A stretch of DNA of 64,000 nucleotides from Bifidobacterium aesculapii. GTDB taxonomy: Bacteria > Actinomycetota > Actinomycetes > Actinomycetales > Bifidobacteriaceae. The DNA is taken from positions 31,746 through 95,745 of the forward strand of contig NZ_BCFK01000054.1 of NCBI RefSeq assembly GCF_001417815.1. The letters are read 5' to 3'. Positions 23,546 through 34,854 of the stretch are shown here, piece by piece (positions within the stretch are counted from its first letter, which is position 1; each line of letters opens with the position of its first letter). A model generated the notes under the pieces. It worked only from the letters and a program-made list of their open reading frames with translations. It was not told the origin of the DNA and did not search any database. The position numbers and the translations under genes were made by a program.

Positions 23546-25345
23546 ATGAATACACCGAACGATGAGGAACGCCGCGAGGTCCTGCTGCACAGCGCCTTCA
23601 CGGCTTCGGATGTGCGCGCGATGGAGCGTCCGCTGCTCGACGACGGGGTGCCGCTGATGCGCATGGCGGCCAACGCGACGGCGCATACGGCCGCGAGGAT
23701 GCTCGACGACGAGGGCGTCGATATCGAGGACGCGGTCGTGACGCTGCTCGCCGGCGCCGGCGACAACGGCGGCGATGGACTGTTCGCCGCGGCGATGCTC
23801 GCCGAGGAGGGCGCCCAGGTGAACGCCGTGGCGGTGGGCCGTTCCCTGCATGACGAGGGGTTCGCCGCGTTCGTGCGCGCAGGCGGCAAGGTGCTGGTGC
23901 TCGACCCCGACGCCGAGATTCCCGGTTGCACGTCCGGATTCTCGCCGGGCGAGGCCGGTGAGCGTCTGCAGGCGGCGGTGCGTGTGGCGGATCGTTCGCA
24001 CCTGGTCATCGACGCGATGACCGGCATCGGGTTGAACGGGCCGTTGCGCGGGGTGCCCGCCGCGATCGCCTCGGCGCTCGGTCTGCCCGAGGCGGATGCG
24101 CGCGGAGGCGCCGGTCCGCTCCCCGACCGTCCGGCGTTGCCGGGTCGCGAATCGGACGGGGAGCTGCCGCTGGTGCTCGCCGTGGATACGCCGTCCGGCG
24201 TGGGCGTGGACGATGGTTCGCTGGCGGGCGCCTACATTCCGGCGGATGAGACCGTCATGTTCGGCGCGATGAAGCCGTGTGCGATGCTGCCTCCGGCGAC
24301 GTTCGCCTGCGGCCGCATCACGCTGGTGGACTTCGGCTTCGATCTGGACGGCGCGACGCCGCTCGTCGAGGCGACTGATCGGGATTCGGCCTCCGAGGCG
24401 GTACGGCTTCCCCGTGTCGGCGACGCGAAATACTCGCGCGGTGTGGTGGGGCTGGTCACCGGCTCGTCGCGCTACCCCGGCGCCGCGGTACTGACCGCGA
24501 GGGCGGCGGCACGCACGAACGTGGGCATGGTGCGCTACCTCGGCCCGGAACGCCCGCAGGGCATGGTGCTCGCGGCATTGCCCGAGGCGGTGCTCGGCAA
24601 GGGGCACGTACAGTCGTGGGTGGTCGGTTCCGGTGTGCCGGCGGGCGACGGCGACGACGCCGGCAACGACGTGCAGCGCGCCACGATCGCCGCATTGCTC
24701 GACCATTACGCCGCGGACGCGCAGGACGCGCCGTCGATGCCGCCCGTCGTCGTGGACGCGGGTGCGCTCGACCTGCTGCCGGAACGCGTCGTGCCGCAGG
24801 TGGTGGTCACGCCCCATGCGGGCGAATTGGCGCGCATGTTGGGCGTCGATGCGGCGCAGGTCGAGGCCGAACCGCTGCGGTGCGCGCGCGAGGCGCATGA
24901 TCGCACCGGCGCGACCGTGCTGCTCAAGGGGGCGGCGACGATCGTGGTGGGCGAAGGCGCGCGCGTGCTGGTCGCGGGTGCCGCGCCGGCGTGGCTGGGC
25001 ACGGCCGGGGCCGGAGACGTGCTCGCCGGCATGACCGGTGCGCTGCTCGCCCAGATGGATACGGACGACGTGGATGACGACGGGGACGACAACGGTCGGA
25101 GGGGCGACGAGTCCTCGCCGGCACCGTACGACCCGTTGGCCGTCGCGCGCACGGCTGCGGCCGCCGCGTATCTGCACGGTTCCGCGGCGGCGATCGCCTC
25201 GGAATCGGAGCAGTGCGGATGGGAACCGCCGGAGCTGTTCGGCATGAACGCGCGCCGTCAGCGCTTCGACACGTTGGGTCACCCGATCGTCGCCTCCGAC
25301 GTGATCGACGCGATACCCGACGCGCTGGCGGACGCCATCGTCTGA
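23546..25345 (+). CDS. nnr: Bifunctional NAD(P)HX epimerase and dehydratase
   Basis: Repairs hydrated NADH and NADPH. The N-terminal YjeF domain epimerises the R and S forms and the C-terminal carbohydrate-kinase-like domain dehydrates the S form using ADP or ATP. Of 599 residues, about 1-250 are the epimerase half (AGAGDNGGDG near 70) and about 280-599 the dehydratase half (VVVTPHAGELARM, and GTAGAGDVLAGMTG near the end). An acidic low-complexity insertion (DDVDDDGDDNG) follows that last motif. The ATG has an AGGAGG site. It is the only NAD-related gene at this end of the window; NAD synthesis is 14 kb away. Confidence 0.94.
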   Translation: MNTPNDEERREVLLHSAFTASDVRAMERPLLDDGVPLMRMAANATAHTAARMLDDEGVDIEDAVVTLLAGAGDNGGDGLFAAAMLAEEGAQVNAVAVGRSLHDEGFAAFVRAGGKVLVLDPDAEIPGCTSGFSPGEAGERLQAAVRVADRSHLVIDAMTGIGLNGPLRGVPAAIASALGLPEADARGGAGPLPDRPALPGRESDGELPLVLAVDTPSGVGVDDGSLAGAYIPADETVMFGAMKPCAMLPPATFACGRITLVDFGFDLDGATPLVEATDRDSASEAVRLPRVGDAKYSRGVVGLVTGSSRYPGAAVLTARAAARTNVGMVRYLGPERPQGMVLAALPEAVLGKGHVQSWVVGSGVPAGDGDDAGNDVQRATIAALLDHYAADAQDAPSMPPVVVDAGALDLLPERVVPQVVVTPHAGELARMLGVDAAQVEAEPLRCAREAHDRTGATVLLKGAATIVVGEGARVLVAGAAPAWLGTAGAGDVLAGMTGALLAQMDTDDVDDDGDDNGRRGDESSPAPYDPLAVARTAAAAAYLHGSAAAIASESEQCGWEPPELFGMNARRQRFDTLGHPIVASDVIDAIPDALADAIV

Positions 25346-25351
25346 CGACGT

Positions 25352-25383
25352 GGCCCCGCCATGGGAGCATTCCCGGCGGGGCC
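25352..25383. terminator. Bidirectional terminator between nnr and kdpE
   Basis: Arms GGCCCCGCC and GGCGGGGCC (25352-25360 and 25375-25383) with a 14-nt loop lie between two convergent genes, so the hairpin can serve both. Confidence 0.7.
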
Positions 25384-25413
25384 CGTCCATATGGTGTATG
25401 GGGAAGGCTGCGG

Positions 25414-26127
25414 TCAGTCGGCGGCGCCGGTGACGTCGAGACGGTACCCCATGCCAGTCTCGGTCTTCAGATAGCGCGGATGCGCCGGGTCGGGCTCGAT
25501 CTTGCGGCGCAGCTGGGAGACGTACAGACGCAGGTAGCCGGTGTCCTTGACATGACTGGCGCCCCAGATCGTGGTGAGCATGTCCTGCCGGGTGACGAGC
25601 TTGCCCGCGTTGCGCACGAGCACTTCCAGCACCTTCCATTCGGTGGGCGTGAGCTTGACGCGCACCTGCCGACCCTGACGCCCGCGGAACACCGCGCGCG
25701 CGTTGAGGTCCACGGTCACGTCGCCGAACGCGACCGTCGGCGATTCGCTTTCCGCGGCGTTCTCCAACGTCACGCGCCGCAGCAGGGCGCGGATGCGGGC
25801 GAGCAGTTCGTCGATCGAGACCGGCTTGGTCACATAGTCGTCGGCGCCGGCGTCCAGCGCGGCCACCTTCTCGCGTGCGTCGGTACGGCCGGAGACGACG
25901 AGGATGGGGGCTTCGGTCCATCCGCGCACGCCATGGATCACGCCCATGCCGTCCATACGTGGCATGCCGAGGTCGAGCACGAACAGGTCGGGGTGCTCGC
26001 GGACCGCCACGGTGATGCATTCGACGCCGTCACGGGCCGTCACGATGTCATAGCCCTGTGAATGCAGGGTGATCTTCAACGCCTTGAGGAACTGCGGATC
26101 GTCGTCCGCCACCAGAATCTTCATCAT
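25414..26127 (-). CDS. kdpE: OmpR-family response regulator KdpE
   Basis: Partner of KdpD in controlling the potassium ATPase operon. Of 237 residues, the receiver domain has ADDD at about 7-10, the phospho-acceptor Asp52 in VLDLGMPRMDG, and the conserved lysine in YVTKPVSIDELLARI. The C-terminal winged helix contains LTPTEWKVLEVLVRNAGKL and SQLRRKIEPDP. The start at 26127 (ATGATG) overlaps the kdpD stop by 4 nt, so KdpD and KdpE are coupled. It is the last gene of the kdp cluster and ends at a shared terminator with nnr. Confidence 0.95.
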   Translation of the reverse strand: MMKILVADDDPQFLKALKITLHSQGYDIVTARDGVECITVAVREHPDLFVLDLGMPRMDGMGVIHGVRGWTEAPILVVSGRTDAREKVAALDAGADDYVTKPVSIDELLARIRALLRRVTLENAAESESPTVAFGDVTVDLNARAVFRGRQGRQVRVKLTPTEWKVLEVLVRNAGKLVTRQDMLTTIWGASHVKDTGYLRLYVSQLRRKIEPDPAHPRYLKTETGMGYRLDVTGAAD

Positions 26128-28958
26128 GCATTCGCCTCCTTCGTATCCGTATGGTTCTCGGCCGCCGCATCGGCCGGCCGGGGGCCGCCGTCCGCCTTCG
26201 TGTCCGCCGTCACGCCGTCATGGTCCGCGGCGCCGTCCGAACCGCCGCGCATCACACCGTAGGTGATGAACCTGTCGAGTCCGCGCTCGTCGGAACGTCC
26301 GCGGCCCGGCAGCGGCAGGATGACGTCCGAAACGGCGTCCGATACCTTCAACGTGTCCTGTTCGAGGATATCCGCCGGGTTCGGCAGCTCGTCCTTCGGT
26401 ATCGGCTGCCCAGCCTCCAGCGAAGCACTGGCGGCGCGCAGGGTGATGACGATGGTGAGTCCGCCGCCCGGCGTGTCCTCGGGCGATATCGAGCCGCCCA
26501 TCGATTCGACGAACCCCTTCGACAACGCCATGCCCAGACCGAGCCCCGTGGTGTTGTCGGTGTCTCCGAGCCGGTGGAACGGCAGGAAGATGTCGTCCTT
26601 GCGATCGTCCGGCACGCCGGGTCCCTGATCGGCGACGCGGATCTCCACCACACCGTTGAACGCCGAGGCGGCGATGCGCACGCGCCGGTTCTTCGGCGTG
26701 AAGCGAAGGGCGTTGACCACCACGTTCGACAACGCGCGGCGCAATAGCGGCGGATCGGCGACGACCAGCGGGAGATCCGGGGCGATGTCGAGGTCGACGC
26801 TCCACGGACCGATGCCGAGTTCGTCGAACAGGGGGATGATGGCCTCGCCCACGTCGGTGGCGACGAGCGACAACGGCAGGGCCCCCTCGCGGATGCGCGA
26901 CACGTCCAGCAGGTCGGTGACGAGCTTCGTGAGCTGCTTGAGTCCGTTGGACGCGACCGACAGCAGATCCTCACGGTCGCGTTCGCTCATCGTGGAACCC
27001 ATGCGCTCGAGTCCCGAGACCGCCGCGGTCGCGGAGGCGAGCGGACGACGCAGATCGTGGCTCACTGCGTTGAGCAGGCCGGTGCGGACGCGCTCGGCCT
27101 GTGCGAGCGGACCGATTTCGCTGGCCTTGCGTTCCAGATCGTTGTGTTCGAGCACGGTCTCGATCTGGGAGAGGATCGCCATGAGCATACGCTGGTCGGA
27201 GGCTTCGATGGATCTGCCGTAGAGCTTGAGCGCGGGACCGTGCTCGTCATGGGCGATGGTCTCGGGCTCTTCGACGGACGCGCCGGCCGTCTGGTTGCCG
27301 TCGGGGTCCTTCGCGGGCGAGGGCTCCCCGTCGGAGATGACGATGCGGCCGTCCTGCACGACACGCACGCAGTCGAATCCGAACGCCTCGCGCGTGCGGT
27401 GCACGATCGCCTCCAACGGATCGTCGCTGCGCAGCACCGAACCGGCCACGGAGGCGAGGATCTCCGATTCCGCGCTGGCGCGCTGCGCCTGCCGCGTGTG
27501 GGAGTCGGCCCTGTCGACGACGGCGGAGACGATGAGCCCCACGACGATGTACAGGATGATGGTGGCCACATCCGACGCGTGCATCACATGGAACGTGCCC
27601 ACCGGCTGCGTATACAGGAAATCGAGCACAAGGCCGCTGAGCAGGGCGGACAAGGTGGCGGGGACGAATCCGCCGATGACCGCCGCGATGACGACCAGCA
27701 ATTGGAGAATGAGCGCGTCGCGCTGGACGAACGCCATGGAGCTGTACATCGACAGCACCCACGCGGCGACCGGGACGGAGACCGCGGCGAACAGCAGTCC
27801 ACCGACCGTACGTCCCAGCGCCATGGGCGCGTGACGTCTCGACGGCATGCGGATGCCGGCCAGGCCCTTGTTGGCGAAGGTGTGCGTGACGATATGCACG
27901 TCGATGTCGCCGGATTTCTCGATGATGCCGTTGGGCGTCGACGGTCTGCCGAGCCAACGCGACAGCAGGCCTCGTCTGGAGACGCCGACAATCACCTGGG
28001 TGGCGTTGTTGGCGCGCGCGAAATCGAGCAGGGCGTCGGCGATGTCCTCGCCGACGATCTGATGGAACGTTCCTCCGAGCTTCTCCACCAGATCGCGCTG
28101 TTTGATGAGCAGCGCGGGGTTGGATCCGGCGAGGCCGTCCTCGGGTGTGACGTGCACGGCGATCAGGTCGCCGCCTCCGGACGCCCTGGCGACGCGTGCG
28201 CCGCGCCGCAGCAGCTGCTCGCCTTCGGGGCCGCCCGACAATGCGACGATGACGCGTTCGCGCGTCTCCCACTTGGCTTTGATGTGATGCTCGTCGCGGT
28301 ATTGCTTGAGCGTCTCGTCGACGCGGCCGGCGAGCCACAGCAGTGCGAGCTCGCGCAGCGCCGTAAGGTTGCCGACGCGAAAATAGTTGCTCAGCGCAGC
28401 GTCGACGCGGTCGGGCTTATACACGAGGCCTGCGGAGAGTCTTTCGCGCAGTCCTTCCGGCGGAAGGTCGACGAGCTCGACGCGCGTGGCGGACCGGAGG
28501 ACCTTGTCCGGCACGGTCTCCTTCTGCGTGCTGCCCGTGATGTCGCGGACCACATCGTTGAGCGATTCGATGTGCTGCACGTTGATGGTGGTGATGACGT
28601 CGATGCCCGCATCGAGCAGGTCCATGACGTCCTGCCAGCGTTTCTCGTGCACCGATCCGGGCACGTTCGTGTGGGCCAGCTCGTCGACGAGCGCGACCTG
28701 CGGATGCCGTTCGATGACCTTGAACAGGTCCATCTCCTCGAGCCACATGCCACGGTAGCGGATGCGCCTGCGCGGCACGCTCTCGAGCCCTTCGGCCGCG
28801 TGCTGCGTGGCCTTGCGGCCGTGTGTCTCCAACAGGGCGATGACGACGTCCTGCCCCTCCTCGGCGAGACGATGCCCCTCCTTGAGCATCGCGCATGTCT
28901 TGCCTACGCCAGGAGCGGCGCCGAGCAACACCCTGAACGATCCACGAGCCTCAGCCAT
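26124..28958 (-). CDS. kdpD: Potassium sensor histidine kinase KdpD
   Basis: Membrane sensor that responds to potassium limitation and turgor and phosphorylates KdpE. Of 944 residues, the N-terminal KdpD domain has Walker A GAAPGVGKT at about 13-21 and DELAHTN near 92. A universal-stress-like domain spans about 235-360. Four membrane helices lie between about 383 and 482 (DUF4118 region). A GAF-like segment follows, then the HisKA dimerisation domain with phospho-His634 in SHDLRRPL, and a HATPase domain with the N box SNVVVNALRFTP. The start at 28958 (MAEARGSFRVLL) is preferred to a longer frame because GGGGGAA lies upstream and family proteins begin this way. Confidence 0.94.
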   Translation of the reverse strand: MAEARGSFRVLLGAAPGVGKTCAMLKEGHRLAEEGQDVVIALLETHGRKATQHAAEGLESVPRRRIRYRGMWLEEMDLFKVIERHPQVALVDELAHTNVPGSVHEKRWQDVMDLLDAGIDVITTINVQHIESLNDVVRDITGSTQKETVPDKVLRSATRVELVDLPPEGLRERLSAGLVYKPDRVDAALSNYFRVGNLTALRELALLWLAGRVDETLKQYRDEHHIKAKWETRERVIVALSGGPEGEQLLRRGARVARASGGGDLIAVHVTPEDGLAGSNPALLIKQRDLVEKLGGTFHQIVGEDIADALLDFARANNATQVIVGVSRRGLLSRWLGRPSTPNGIIEKSGDIDVHIVTHTFANKGLAGIRMPSRRHAPMALGRTVGGLLFAAVSVPVAAWVLSMYSSMAFVQRDALILQLLVVIAAVIGGFVPATLSALLSGLVLDFLYTQPVGTFHVMHASDVATIILYIVVGLIVSAVVDRADSHTRQAQRASAESEILASVAGSVLRSDDPLEAIVHRTREAFGFDCVRVVQDGRIVISDGEPSPAKDPDGNQTAGASVEEPETIAHDEHGPALKLYGRSIEASDQRMLMAILSQIETVLEHNDLERKASEIGPLAQAERVRTGLLNAVSHDLRRPLASATAAVSGLERMGSTMSERDREDLLSVASNGLKQLTKLVTDLLDVSRIREGALPLSLVATDVGEAIIPLFDELGIGPWSVDLDIAPDLPLVVADPPLLRRALSNVVVNALRFTPKNRRVRIAASAFNGVVEIRVADQGPGVPDDRKDDIFLPFHRLGDTDNTTGLGLGMALSKGFVESMGGSISPEDTPGGGLTIVITLRAASASLEAGQPIPKDELPNPADILEQDTLKVSDAVSDVILPLPGRGRSDERGLDRFITYGVMRGGSDGAADHDGVTADTKADGGPRPADAAAENHTDTKEANA

Positions 28959-29031
28959 ATGCTTCCATTCCCCCGATCCCGTGCCTGTATCGCGTACTTC
29001 CCGATACCGACTGTATACGATGAACGCACCG

Positions 29032-29069
29032 AAGGGGTGACGGCGCAGCACTTCGCACCGTCACCCCTT
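29032..29069 (-). terminator. Hairpin between kdpC and kdpD
   Basis: Perfect 12-bp arms (AAGGGGTGACGG at 29032-29043 and its complement at 29058-29069). The hairpin lies after the structural genes and before kdpD. It lacks a U run, so it probably lowers read-through into kdpDE or protects the kdpABC message rather than ending it fully. Confidence 0.6.
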
Positions 29070-29089
29070 ATCGGTCATGCGGCCGGACG

Positions 29090-29722
29090 TCAGTCGAGCT
29101 CGTCCAGCGCCAGATTCAGTGTGACCACGTTGACCGTGTCCTCGCCGACGAAGCCGAGACCACGACCGGTGGTGTTCTCACGCACCAGCTCCTCGACTTT
29201 CTCCTGGCTCAGGCCACGCTCCTTGGCGACGCGCTTGACCTGGATGGCAGCGTACGCGGGGCTGATGGCCGGATCGAGGCCGGAAGAGGATGCGGAGACC
29301 GCATCGGCGGGCACGTCCTTGACGCTCACGCCCTCGCGCTTGGCGATGGCCTTGCGAAGCTCGGTCGTGCTCTTGATGAGGTCCTCGTCGGCGTGGCCCT
29401 TGTTGGTGCCGGACGACGCGGCGGCGTAGTAGCCCTGGTTGTCCTCGTCCTTGTTCGGATCGGACGCGGCGGACGGACGCGACTGGAAGTACTGCGGCAG
29501 CGCGTCGCCGTTCTCGTCGGTGAAGGACTGGCCGATCAGCGAGGATCCGACGACCTCGCCCTGCGAGTTGGTGACCATCGAGCCGTTGGCCTTGTCGGGC
29601 ATGCCGAGCTGGCCGATGCCGGTCATCACGAACGTGTACACGATCACGATGACGGTGAAGACCAGAACGGCCTTGAACCCGGCCCAGTAGCTGCGCAGAT
29701 TCAATGACATTGAGGATTTCAT
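29090..29722 (-). CDS. kdpC: Potassium-transporting ATPase subunit C
   Basis: Accessory membrane subunit that stabilises the KdpFABC complex and assists ATP binding by KdpB. Of 210 residues, one N-terminal membrane helix (FKAVLVFTVIVIVYTFVMTG) is followed by an extracytoplasmic domain with the family motifs GSSLIGQSF and SSSGLDPAISPAYA. The C-terminal part has LGFVGEDTVNVVTLNLAL. An AAGGAGC site precedes the ATG at 29722. It follows kdpB after 28 bases. Confidence 0.95.
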   Translation of the reverse strand: MKSSMSLNLRSYWAGFKAVLVFTVIVIVYTFVMTGIGQLGMPDKANGSMVTNSQGEVVGSSLIGQSFTDENGDALPQYFQSRPSAASDPNKDEDNQGYYAAASSGTNKGHADEDLIKSTTELRKAIAKREGVSVKDVPADAVSASSSGLDPAISPAYAAIQVKRVAKERGLSQEKVEELVRENTTGRGLGFVGEDTVNVVTLNLALDELD

Positions 29723-29750
29723 TGTTGCTCCTTATATGCCTTGCATCCGG

Positions 29751-31925
<2,175 letters not shown>

Positions 31926-31926
31926 A

Positions 31927-33603
31927 TCACGCCACCAAACCTTCTGCCAACGGTCCCAGAGCAAGCGTCGGGAAGAACGTCAGCGCGGAAATCAGTACAA
32001 TGACGAACACCAGCAGGACGACGAACAGGCCGTTGTCGGTCTTCATCGTGCCGGAGGTCTCCGGCACCTTGTCCTGCTTGGCGAGGGAGCCGGCCAGCGC
32101 GATCACGAGGGCGATCGGCAGGAAGCGTCCGAGCAGCACGGCCAGGCCGAGCATGGTGTCGAGCCACGGGGTGTCGGCGGTGATGCCGGCGAAGGCGGAA
32201 CCGTTGTTGTTGGCCGCGGAGGTGAACGCATAGACGACCTCGGAGAAGCCGTGGCTGCCGCTGTTGTTGAGCGAGGTGTCGAAAATCGACTGGCGGGCGA
32301 ACGGCACGGCGAAGCTCAGGGCGACGCCGGCGACGACGGTGATCGGCATGACGAGGAAGTACAGCGACGCCATCTTCATCTCGCGCGGGCCGATCTTCTT
32401 GCCGATGTACTCAGGCGTGCGGCCGACCATGAGGCCGGCGATGAACACGGCCACGATCGCCATCACGAGGATGCCGTACAGGCCGGCGCCCACACCGCCC
32501 GGCGAGACCTCGCCGAGCATCATGTTGAGCATGTACATCATGCCGCCGAGCGCGGTGTACGAGTCGTGCATCGAGTTGACGGCGCCCGTGGAGGTGCTGG
32601 TGGAAGTCGTGCCGAACAGGCCGGACCACACGATGCCGAAGCGGGTCTCCTTGCCTTCCATCGAACCGCCGGTCAGCGTGGTGATCGGGTCGACGGAGAA
32701 GGACTCGGCCGTGACGACGAAGAAGAAGCTCGCGCCGAAGAGGATGACCATGGCGCCGAGCAGCGCGTAGCCCTGACGGATGTCGCCGACCATGCGGCCG
32801 AAGGTGCGGGTGAGCGCCACCGGGATGCACAGCATGAGCAGGATCTCGATGAGGTTGGTCCACATGTTCGGGTTCTCGTACGGATGCGACGAGTTGGCGT
32901 TGAAGAAGCCGCCGCCGTTGGTGCCGAGCTCCTTGATGACCTCCTGGGAGGCGACCGGGCCCTGCATGATCTTCTGGGTGCCGCCGGCGACGGTGTTGAC
33001 GTCGACGAAGCCCGCGAAGTTCTGCGCGACGCCGAGCGCGATGAGGATGACGCCCATGACGATGGCGATCGGCATGAGGATGCGCAGCGTGATGCGGGTC
33101 AGATCGACCCAGAAGTTGCCGATGGTCTCGGACTTGCGCCATGCGATGCCGCGCACCAGCGCAATCGCGACCGCGATGCCGACGGCCGCGGACACGAAGT
33201 TCTGCACGGTCAGGCCGGCGAACTGGACGGTGTAGCCGAGCGTGACGTCAGGCGAGTACGACTGCCAGTTCGTGTTGGTGACGAACGAGGCCGCGGTGTT
33301 GAACGCCAGCGGGCCTTCGACGTTCGGGAAGCCCAGCGAGAACGGCAGCCACTGCTGCACGCGCTGGAGCAGGTAGAGGACCAAGACGCTCAGCAGCGAG
33401 AAGCCGAGCAGGGCGCGCAGGTACGCCTTCCAGGTCTGGCCCTTCTTGGAGTCCACGCCCACGATCCTGTAGATCCACTTCTCGAAGAAGAGATCCTTGT
33501 CGGACGTGACCACGTTGTACATGTAGTCGCCCAGCGGCTTGTAGATCGCCGCCAGGATGATGGCAATCAGCGCGAATGCCATGATCGCAAAAAGATATAC
33601 CAT
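31927..33603 (-). CDS. kdpA: Potassium-transporting ATPase subunit A
   Basis: Potassium-selective channel-like subunit of KdpFABC, 558 residues with about ten membrane helices. Selectivity-loop-type segments are visible: [50 protein letters not shown] and [12 protein letters not shown]. The ATG at 33603 has AAAGG 8 nt upstream. It follows kdpF after 32 bases and leads directly into kdpB. Confidence 0.96.
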   Translation of the reverse strand: MVYLFAIMAFALIAIILAAIYKPLGDYMYNVVTSDKDLFFEKWIYRIVGVDSKKGQTWKAYLRALLGFSLLSVLVLYLLQRVQQWLPFSLGFPNVEGPLAFNTAASFVTNTNWQSYSPDVTLGYTVQFAGLTVQNFVSAAVGIAVAIALVRGIAWRKSETIGNFWVDLTRITLRILMPIAIVMGVILIALGVAQNFAGFVDVNTVAGGTQKIMQGPVASQEVIKELGTNGGGFFNANSSHPYENPNMWTNLIEILLMLCIPVALTRTFGRMVGDIRQGYALLGAMVILFGASFFFVVTAESFSVDPITTLTGGSMEGKETRFGIVWSGLFGTTSTSTSTGAVNSMHDSYTALGGMMYMLNMMLGEVSPGGVGAGLYGILVMAIVAVFIAGLMVGRTPEYIGKKIGPREMKMASLYFLVMPITVVAGVALSFAVPFARQSIFDTSLNNSGSHGFSEVVYAFTSAANNNGSAFAGITADTPWLDTMLGLAVLLGRFLPIALVIALAGSLAKQDKVPETSGTMKTDNGLFVVLLVFVIVLISALTFFPTLALGPLAEGLVA

Positions 33604-33635
33604 GTGATGAACCTTTGTTCCCTAGACAGCTTCGA

Positions 33636-33728
33636 TCAGAATTTCTCAGGACGGCACAGGGAATAAATCATGTAGGCGATTCCCGCCAGTCCCAGCACTA
33701 CACCCAGCACGGTGAAGAACGTCATCAT
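33636..33728 (-). CDS. kdpF: Potassium-transporting ATPase subunit F
   Basis: A 30-residue single-helix peptide beginning MMTFFTVLGV and ending YSLCRPEKF, the size and position of KdpF, which stabilises the Kdp complex in the membrane. It is below the usual length cutoff for gene finders. Its ATG overlaps the stop codon of another 30-residue gene by 4 nt (ATGA) and kdpA follows 32 bases later. Confidence 0.88.
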   Translation of the reverse strand: MMTFFTVLGVVLGLAGIAYMIYSLCRPEKF

Positions 33729-33817
33729 AGTTTGTCCACCCACTTTCCGAAGAGGTCGAACAGGACGAAGATGACAATCGTGCCCACTACATAGGCAACA
33801 TCTACCCACCAGGGCAT
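33725..33817 (-). CDS. 30-residue membrane peptide upstream of kdpF
   Basis: A small open frame starting MPWWVDVAYVVG and ending FGKWVDKL, with a hydrophobic core of about 15 residues (YVVGTIVIFVLF) flanked by tryptophans, lysines and aspartates: a typical single membrane-spanning micropeptide. AAGGAG lies 6 nt upstream of the ATG, a strong site, and the stop overlaps the kdpF start by 4 nt. It is the first gene of the kdp operon. I do not recognise it as a named Kdp subunit. Translation is well supported by the ribosome binding site and the overlap; the function is unknown. Confidence 0.75.
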   Translation of the reverse strand: MPWWVDVAYVVGTIVIFVLFDLFGKWVDKL

Positions 33818-33855
33818 GTCTTTCTCCTTTTCATCAAACAAACCCGGTGGCACTA

Positions 33856-33876
33856 CGCCCGCCATGTCGGCGGGCG
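33856..33876 (-). promoter_or_regulatory. Hairpin in the kdp leader
   Basis: CGCCCGCC and GGCGGGCG arms (33856-33863 and 33869-33876) with a 5-nt loop lie about 40 bases upstream of the first kdp start. It may be an attenuator or a stabilising 5' structure. I could not match the leader to a c-di-AMP riboswitch. Confidence 0.4.
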
Positions 33877-33951
33877 CGACTGCACCATCGGGTCATTGCG
33901 TCTTCAATGCTATGGATGATGTGAAGGAACGGAAACGGTTTTTACGGGTCC

Positions 33952-34000
33952 CATACGCCTACGTATGCGCCCGACGGCGATTCGCTAACGGTTCGCTAAC
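33952..34000 (-). promoter_or_regulatory. Candidate KdpE operator region
   Basis: TTCGCTAAC occurs twice in tandem (33981-33989 and 33992-34000) with an 11-bp period, the spacing expected for a head-to-tail OmpR-family dimer. A perfect inverted repeat CATACG-CCTA-CGTATG lies at 33952-33967. Both are upstream of the first kdp gene and close to the divergent HAD gene promoter. Assignment to KdpE is inference. Confidence 0.5.
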
Positions 34001-34064
34001 ACTCGCGTACCAGAGGCGACGGCACCGCACTGACCGGCGGATTCGGGAGATTCCACCCCGCCCG

Positions 34065-34115
34065 TACACTGGTGCCGTACCCGATTGAGCCCATATCGAT
34101 ACGCCTCTCGTATCG
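34065..34115 (+). promoter_or_regulatory. Promoter and leader hairpin of the HAD gene
   Basis: A TACACT -10 hexamer lies at 34065-34070. It is followed by a hairpin with arms CGATACG and CGTATCG (34097-34115) ending 25 bases before the start codon. No good -35 is visible. Confidence 0.45.
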
Positions 34116-34139
34116 GTGCCATATATATAAGGAGACGCC

Positions 34140-34769
34140 ATGCACGACTCCCCCATCACCGACGTGATCTTCGACTTCTGCGGCGTGCTGTTCGACTGGA
34201 GCACGCGCGCCTGCCTCGAAGGCCATTATCCCGACGACGTGGTGGACGCGATCTGCGCCGACGACGACCCGCACGGCTTCTTCCGCTACGAGGACCGCAT
34301 GGACGCCGGCGAGGATTTCGCCCGCATCTACCCGGATGTGGTGCGCGAGCAGGGCGAGGACATCGCCCGTATCTTCAAGTACTACATCGAACACTACGGC
34401 GATGCGCTGCCGCGCATGCTGCCCGGCATGGAGCAGCTGCTGCGCGACCTGAAGGCCCACGGCTACGGCGTGTGGGGGCTGACGAACTGGTCGCACGAGA
34501 CGATCCACATCGCCTTCGACAAATACCCGGTGCTGGACGACCTGCTGGACGGCACCGTCGTCTCCGGCGTGGAGAAGATGCACAAGCCGAACGCCGACAT
34601 CTACGAGCTGGCGCTTTCCCGTTTCGGTCTTGCGGCCGAGCGGTGCGTGTTCTTCGACGACACCGCGAAGAACGTAGCCGGCGCGAACGAGGTCGGCATC
34701 CACGGCCTGCTGTTCTCCGGCGCACTCGCCGCCCGCGACTCCCTCGCCGCGCTCGGCGTGCGCCTGTAG
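34140..34769 (+). CDS. HAD-superfamily hydrolase
   Basis: A 209-residue cytosolic phosphatase-like protein of HAD subfamily IA. Motif I is FDFCGVLFD, where the second aspartate of the usual DxD is a cysteine, as in the DFGNV-type members related to YihX. Motif II is LTNWS, motif III has the lysine in KMHKPNADIYE, and motif IV is VFFDDTAKN. A helical cap follows motif I. YihX-like enzymes act on glucose 1-phosphate and similar sugar phosphates; the substrate here is not known. AAGGAG lies 5 nt before the ATG. It is followed by a LysR gene on the same strand with its own promoter. Confidence 0.88.
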   Translation: MHDSPITDVIFDFCGVLFDWSTRACLEGHYPDDVVDAICADDDPHGFFRYEDRMDAGEDFARIYPDVVREQGEDIARIFKYYIEHYGDALPRMLPGMEQLLRDLKAHGYGVWGLTNWSHETIHIAFDKYPVLDDLLDGTVVSGVEKMHKPNADIYELALSRFGLAAERCVFFDDTAKNVAGANEVGIHGLLFSGALAARDSLAALGVRL

Positions 34770-34807
34770 TCGTCTCACGGCGCACTGCGATATGTGGAAC
34801 CGAATAC

Positions 34808-34854
34808 GCTATAACCTCACCCTTCGACTACACCCACTGCTATAACCGATATTT
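34808..34854 (+). promoter_or_regulatory. Promoter of the LysR gene, probably leaderless
   Basis: An extended -10, TGC-TATAAC, ends 8 nt before the ATG at 34855, which places the transcription start at or next to the start codon; no ribosome binding site is present. GCTATAACC occurs twice (34808-34816 and 34839-34847), which could reflect autoregulation or a duplicated promoter. Confidence 0.6.

Noticed and set aside
33818..33950. Possible c-di-AMP riboswitch in the kdp leader.
   Set aside because: The leader has one simple hairpin and none of the conserved ydaO-type segments I could recognise.
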